A DNA stretch of 64,000 nucleotides from Echinometra lucunter (lineage: Eukaryota; Echinodermata; Echinoidea; Camarodonta; Echinometridae): NCBI GenBank assembly GCA_029962745.1, contig CM057165.1:19120682-19184681 (forward strand). The letters run 5' to 3'. Numbering within the stretch: the stretch's first letter is position 1; every line of letters starts with the position of its first letter. A program made the position numbers and the translations under genes. Below, piece after piece: positions 60,180 to 64,000 of the stretch. The notes beneath the pieces were generated by a model. That model did not search any database, had not been told where the DNA came from, and saw only the letters and a list, made by a program, of their open reading frames with translations.

Positions 60180-62685
60180 CTGTGGGTGCAAGAAAGAGGC
60201 ATGAAGTTTTCAGAATTTCTATTTGTGTTTGCTTGTATTTACATTTACATGTCATGTTTTGTGATTGCATTTCTGTCATGTTGGTGAAAAAAACATATTT
60301 CAACAGAATTATGTGGATGAGACTGAATAAAATTATCAAATTGTTGAATTATACGGAATAATCCAATTTGGATCTGGTAATGAGGATATGAGATTCACTT
60401 ACAAAAATAAACAAAGCTATGGGTATTCTATTAAAGTCTACAACATTAGAAATACAAGTACCAGTAAATAAATACATAACACAAAACAAATTTTGAAAGA
60501 AAAAATATATTCTTGATTAGTAATAAGCATGAAAAGAAAAAAGAAATAGAAAAGAAAAAGAAAAAAAAAGTAAAAAGAAAGAAAGAGAGAAAGAAAAGGG
60601 AAGAGTAATGGGAGAAGGACATTCAAATAGTCCCCCAAAACATGAAAGCATGAGGTCTTACATACATCTCTGTATTAAAGTGTTGTACTATCCCAAGAAT
60701 TTGATTCATTTCAAGTCTTTGTCCATAAACATGTACACTTAATTTGGTTTTATAAGCAACCTATTTCAGGCATGATTTAATCTATTCAGAATCGCTTGAA
60801 GCTGGTTTCCCTGAAAACGCATTTCCATTTCTGTAAAATGGGGCAAATAAGATCAAAAATGGACAAAGTGATGTTGGCATTATTCCATTTTCAAGTAGTA
60901 ATGACAATCCTATTCCTCTTGTTATTCAAGGTGACTTTAAAAAGAAATGATAAGGGTATTCATCTTATTTTGGGGGAAACAATGAAACAAAATGTCAAAG
61001 ACACTTTTCAAATATTGTGATCCCATTCATCTTTGTTGTTCCTTTGTTCTTATACATGCCATCATGAGGTGCTTTTAAAATCAATGTGAGGTTTTTTTAA
61101 ATTTCATTTTTTAACAGGTGTGACATATCTGTAGTCCATGTAAATACCATGTACATGTAGTGCTTCAGTGAAACAAAACAAGATTTAATTTGCTGAAGTT
61201 ATTTGATGATGTTTAACTCCAAGATTATAACAAGATTACTGCTCACAATCTATGATCAAATCCTTGCCACCTCCCCCCCAAGAAAAATAAAAATGGTGCA
61301 ATGTTTCAATAAAATGTAAAAGTGGATTTAATCAGGAACATCTTGAAAATGACAGGAAAGCGGAAAGAGACAGTGTTATTTTGCCATTTAGACTATTATC
61401 AACTTCCTTCCCTCTGTCCTTCCTGGAAAGATTGTGGAAACTATCAATCGATGACTGTATTAAAGAAAATAAAGCGAGGAAACAAACTATACGGAACAGA
61501 TATTCACACATGTTTAACAGTCAATAACAGGACTATTTCTTCCACAAAAAGTTAAATAAGTTGAGAATCAAACTTTCACACCTAGGAAACAACAGACCTT
61601 TTCATCCTAACTGTTTTTTTTGTTTTTTTTTTGTTTCAGTTTAAAGTTGGATTCTGTATAAAGGCATGAGTTACAAACTCACAAAGATGTAGCCATTCTG
61701 CTCAACAACAATACGTGTAGAAATCTGAGGGTACTGTACATGTACATTATAATGTAAACTCCCATTTACAGCAAGTGCCAGTAAACTTTTGCAGTGATCA
61801 AAATTTCATTCTATGACCTGTGGTGAATTTCTTCTCAGAATGATTAAAATAATTTTCCAATAAACCCACTAAACCAGTGTGATCACTGCAGACATTATAT
61901 TCTTAGTACGATAAACCGCTTCAAGGCATTTTTTTCTAAGTAAAAGAAAAAAACTTCTCTAGATCTGATGAAACCTGGATTTTCAAAGAAAGCTTCTGAT
62001 GAAGCTTGAAGATGTGAACTCCCCCTATCAGAACAGCTGCCAAAGAAAACCAACTTTTGCAATGATCTGTTTTCAATGAAGTGTCACTAACAATGGCTAT
62101 CCCGCCTGTACATGGGCACATGTATGTATGTATCATAACATATGGTTGAATGTTCGTGATACTCAGACATTTGTGTTTTCAAAGTTGTTATAGATTTAAA
62201 AAGCAACAGCCTACATTCATAGAGATATATGTGTTTTGTACACACTCATTAAGATACATTTTACATTTCTAAAAAGGACATACATTGCACACATACTATA
62301 TGACTTTGTGTTGGAATGGATTTTAAAACCAAAAAAGTTTCACAAGATGAAATTTCATGACAATCTAAGCTAATGACAGCTGTTCCTAAGAAATGTCCTA
62401 GTAAAATTGCACAATTCTCATTTCATGGCACAAACTGTAATGCCTCTATAACCAAAATTTTTTATTTTCATGCATGTGAGTGTCTGGTCTTACAGTATTT
62501 GGGGTTAGGTAAAAAATCCCTGTCGTCAAAATACCATACTTCAAAGATAAATTTGAGCTCTGGTCATGCAATAACAATGTGAAAGAAACTTTGCTTCAAA
62601 GCAATTACTATGTTTCTTAATTTTTTTAATAATTGTTTTAATTTTCATAACTCAAGCTTCTCTTATATGACTCTATTAAACAGCA
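60180..62685 (-). other. upstream part of the RalGDS-like gene, no exon recognised
   Basis: AT-rich DNA with a purine-rich patch (60535-60605). The preceding REM exons (expected to encode a FLxTYR-type motif) were looked for by eye and not found. Confidence 0.45.
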
Positions 62686-62791
62686 GGGCCCATATTCATG
62701 AAACCTTACTAAGCTAGTTGTCAAAATAATTACATAGGTCACAGTACAGAGGTGACAACTAGGCCTATGAAAGTTTCATGAATATGGGCCC
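62686..62791. mobile_element. near-palindromic foldback element
   Basis: GGGCCCATATTCATGAAACC faces GTTTCATGAATATGGGCCC. The arms continue to CTAGTTGTCA / TGACAACTAG. 106 bp in all, essentially one hairpin. Confidence 0.85.
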
Positions 62792-62985
62792 AGAAGTCTA
62801 TTCATGTGTTTTTTTATTTCTAAATGTTTATCTACCAGCTGTTCCTAATTATCAGCTGTATTCTGGGGAAAAAAAATGTTCTGGTAAATGATATCAATTT
62901 CGTACCCTTTAAATGGGACAGGAAAGATGGGGGGAAACTATGAGTAATAAAATCAGCACTAGAGAGAAGCCCTACGGTTTGATCT

Positions 62986-63125
62986 AGGGAGCCTTTCATG
63001 AAGTGTCTTGTCAGTGATTTTTACCGACAAATTTGCTCTCAGCCAATCAGATGCAAGGATTTCAGTAGCTTATAACAGTTGTCGGTGAAAGAGCACTGAC
63101 GAGACACTGCATGAAACGCTCCCCT
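62986..63125. mobile_element. foldback MITE with AGGGGAGCGTTTCATG ends
   Basis: Left AGGGAGCCTTTCATGAAGTG and GTCTTGTCAGTG face CACTGACGAGACACTGCATG and AAACGCTCCCCT on the right; ACCGACAA and TTGTCGGT also pair. 140 bp. Confidence 0.82.
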
Positions 63126-64000
63126 GAAGGTGGGTTCATGTTTGCACGAACTGTCTGCGACTCCGCACACACACACACACACACACATCTGCAGCCATGA
63201 CTCAACATGATAGCACAATAGCACGCGAAGGATTATACAAGAATTATCTCTCCCCAAATCACTTTTTTCTTATAAAACAGATCATGCTCATGTTCTGAGA
63301 TATCTGGAAGGGTTAGGAGTTCCCCGGCGAGAGGGAGTTGGGTTTCAAAGTCTGGTGAAGTTTGTTGCACAGATGTCTATGTCTGTGTCACATCTGCGTG
63401 TGTGAAAACCTGACTCATGGTTTAATAATCCATGTGTTCTCGTTTTTCAGTCGAGAGTGAGAAGACGGCTAGTTTTCCAATGAAAAGATAGCATCAAGAT
63501 TTAATCTTTCATGTGAGGTTACAGGTCAAGTGCAGGACCATTTTCACTGAGGCACACAATTCTATTAATTCGATCAATTCTAAAATCCTTAAATGTTGCT
63601 GAGAAAAACTATTTGATATCTTTTTAAAAGTAAAAACACGGACTGTATATTCATGAATAAGACTGCATGCAGCCTATTCCCATGCCTACAAAAAAAACAC
63701 CCAAAAACAATCTTTTAAACATTTATCATAAGAGCTTTTTTTTTCTTGAAAACCAAATAGTGCCTTGCCTAGCTATGCTTCCTAGAATTCTTATCTATAT
63801 CGCAATAAGTCTACTTTGAACTGCATCAGTAAAAGTTTACATATATATAATGCAATTGCTGTTGCATAAAGCAAATGCAGTTACCTGGGTAATACTTACC
63901 CTTTTAAAATTTTAAACAAATAAGTATATTCTTTTAAAATAAAAATCATACTTTTCAACTTTTATCACCTTTTGAGAAGCATGCCCAGTGCTTCCTTGAG
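63126..64000 (-). other. window end, no gene recognised
   Basis: A (CA)n tract at 63167-63187. The rest is plain AT-rich DNA, presumably still RalGDS-like intron or 5' region. Confidence 0.45.

Overview
This window is animal nuclear DNA. Its genes are split by GT-AG introns, the background is AT-rich, microsatellites are long, and there are many short inverted-repeat transposons plus non-LTR retrotransposons. Both host genes are typical metazoan genes. The repeat style (many short TIR elements, frequent ACATGTA-like words, foldback elements) suggests a marine invertebrate deuterostome such as an echinoderm or hemichordate. That placement is inference, and the species is not determined here.

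Two host genes lie tail to tail. (1) A complete peroxiredoxin-6 (1-Cys peroxiredoxin) gene runs on the + strand, with ATG at 1786 and stop at 20239. It has six coding exons with matching phases and encodes 218 residues. (2) The 3' part of a RalGDS-family Ral guanine-nucleotide exchange factor runs on the - strand from 60179 down to 29754. Fourteen coding exons are visible, their phases join without a break, and they encode 798 residues plus stop. They cover the end of the REM (RasGEF-N) domain, the CDC25-type RasGEF domain, a Ser-rich linker, the RA domain and a basic tail. The 5' exons lie beyond 60.2 kb, either unrecognised or outside the window. A 500-base N gap sits in its largest intron.

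The first ~780 bases match the 3' flank of peroxiredoxin-6 (20.95-22.3 kb). The window therefore probably begins just after a tandem paralogue.

Most of the rest is mobile DNA, much of it inside introns: a nearly intact Jockey/CR1-like LINE on the - strand (14.2-17.5 kb, one frame break); a decayed LINE relic (3.5-4.9 kb); several non-autonomous TIR families, two with exact 8-bp target duplications; TTAA-bounded piggyBac-like MITEs clustered in the RalGDS introns; nested insertions at 12.5-13.4, 22.5-23.1 and 47.0-47.6 kb; and a dispersed element with ~150-bp internal repeats carrying nuclear-receptor-like half-sites (21.2-22.0 and 32.9-33.8 kb). Trinucleotide arrays at 19.6-20.1 and 45.0-45.8 kb make long open frames that are not genes.

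The two host genes have unrelated functions: peroxide/phospholipid hydroperoxide reduction, and Ras-to-Ral signalling. No operon-like logic is implied.
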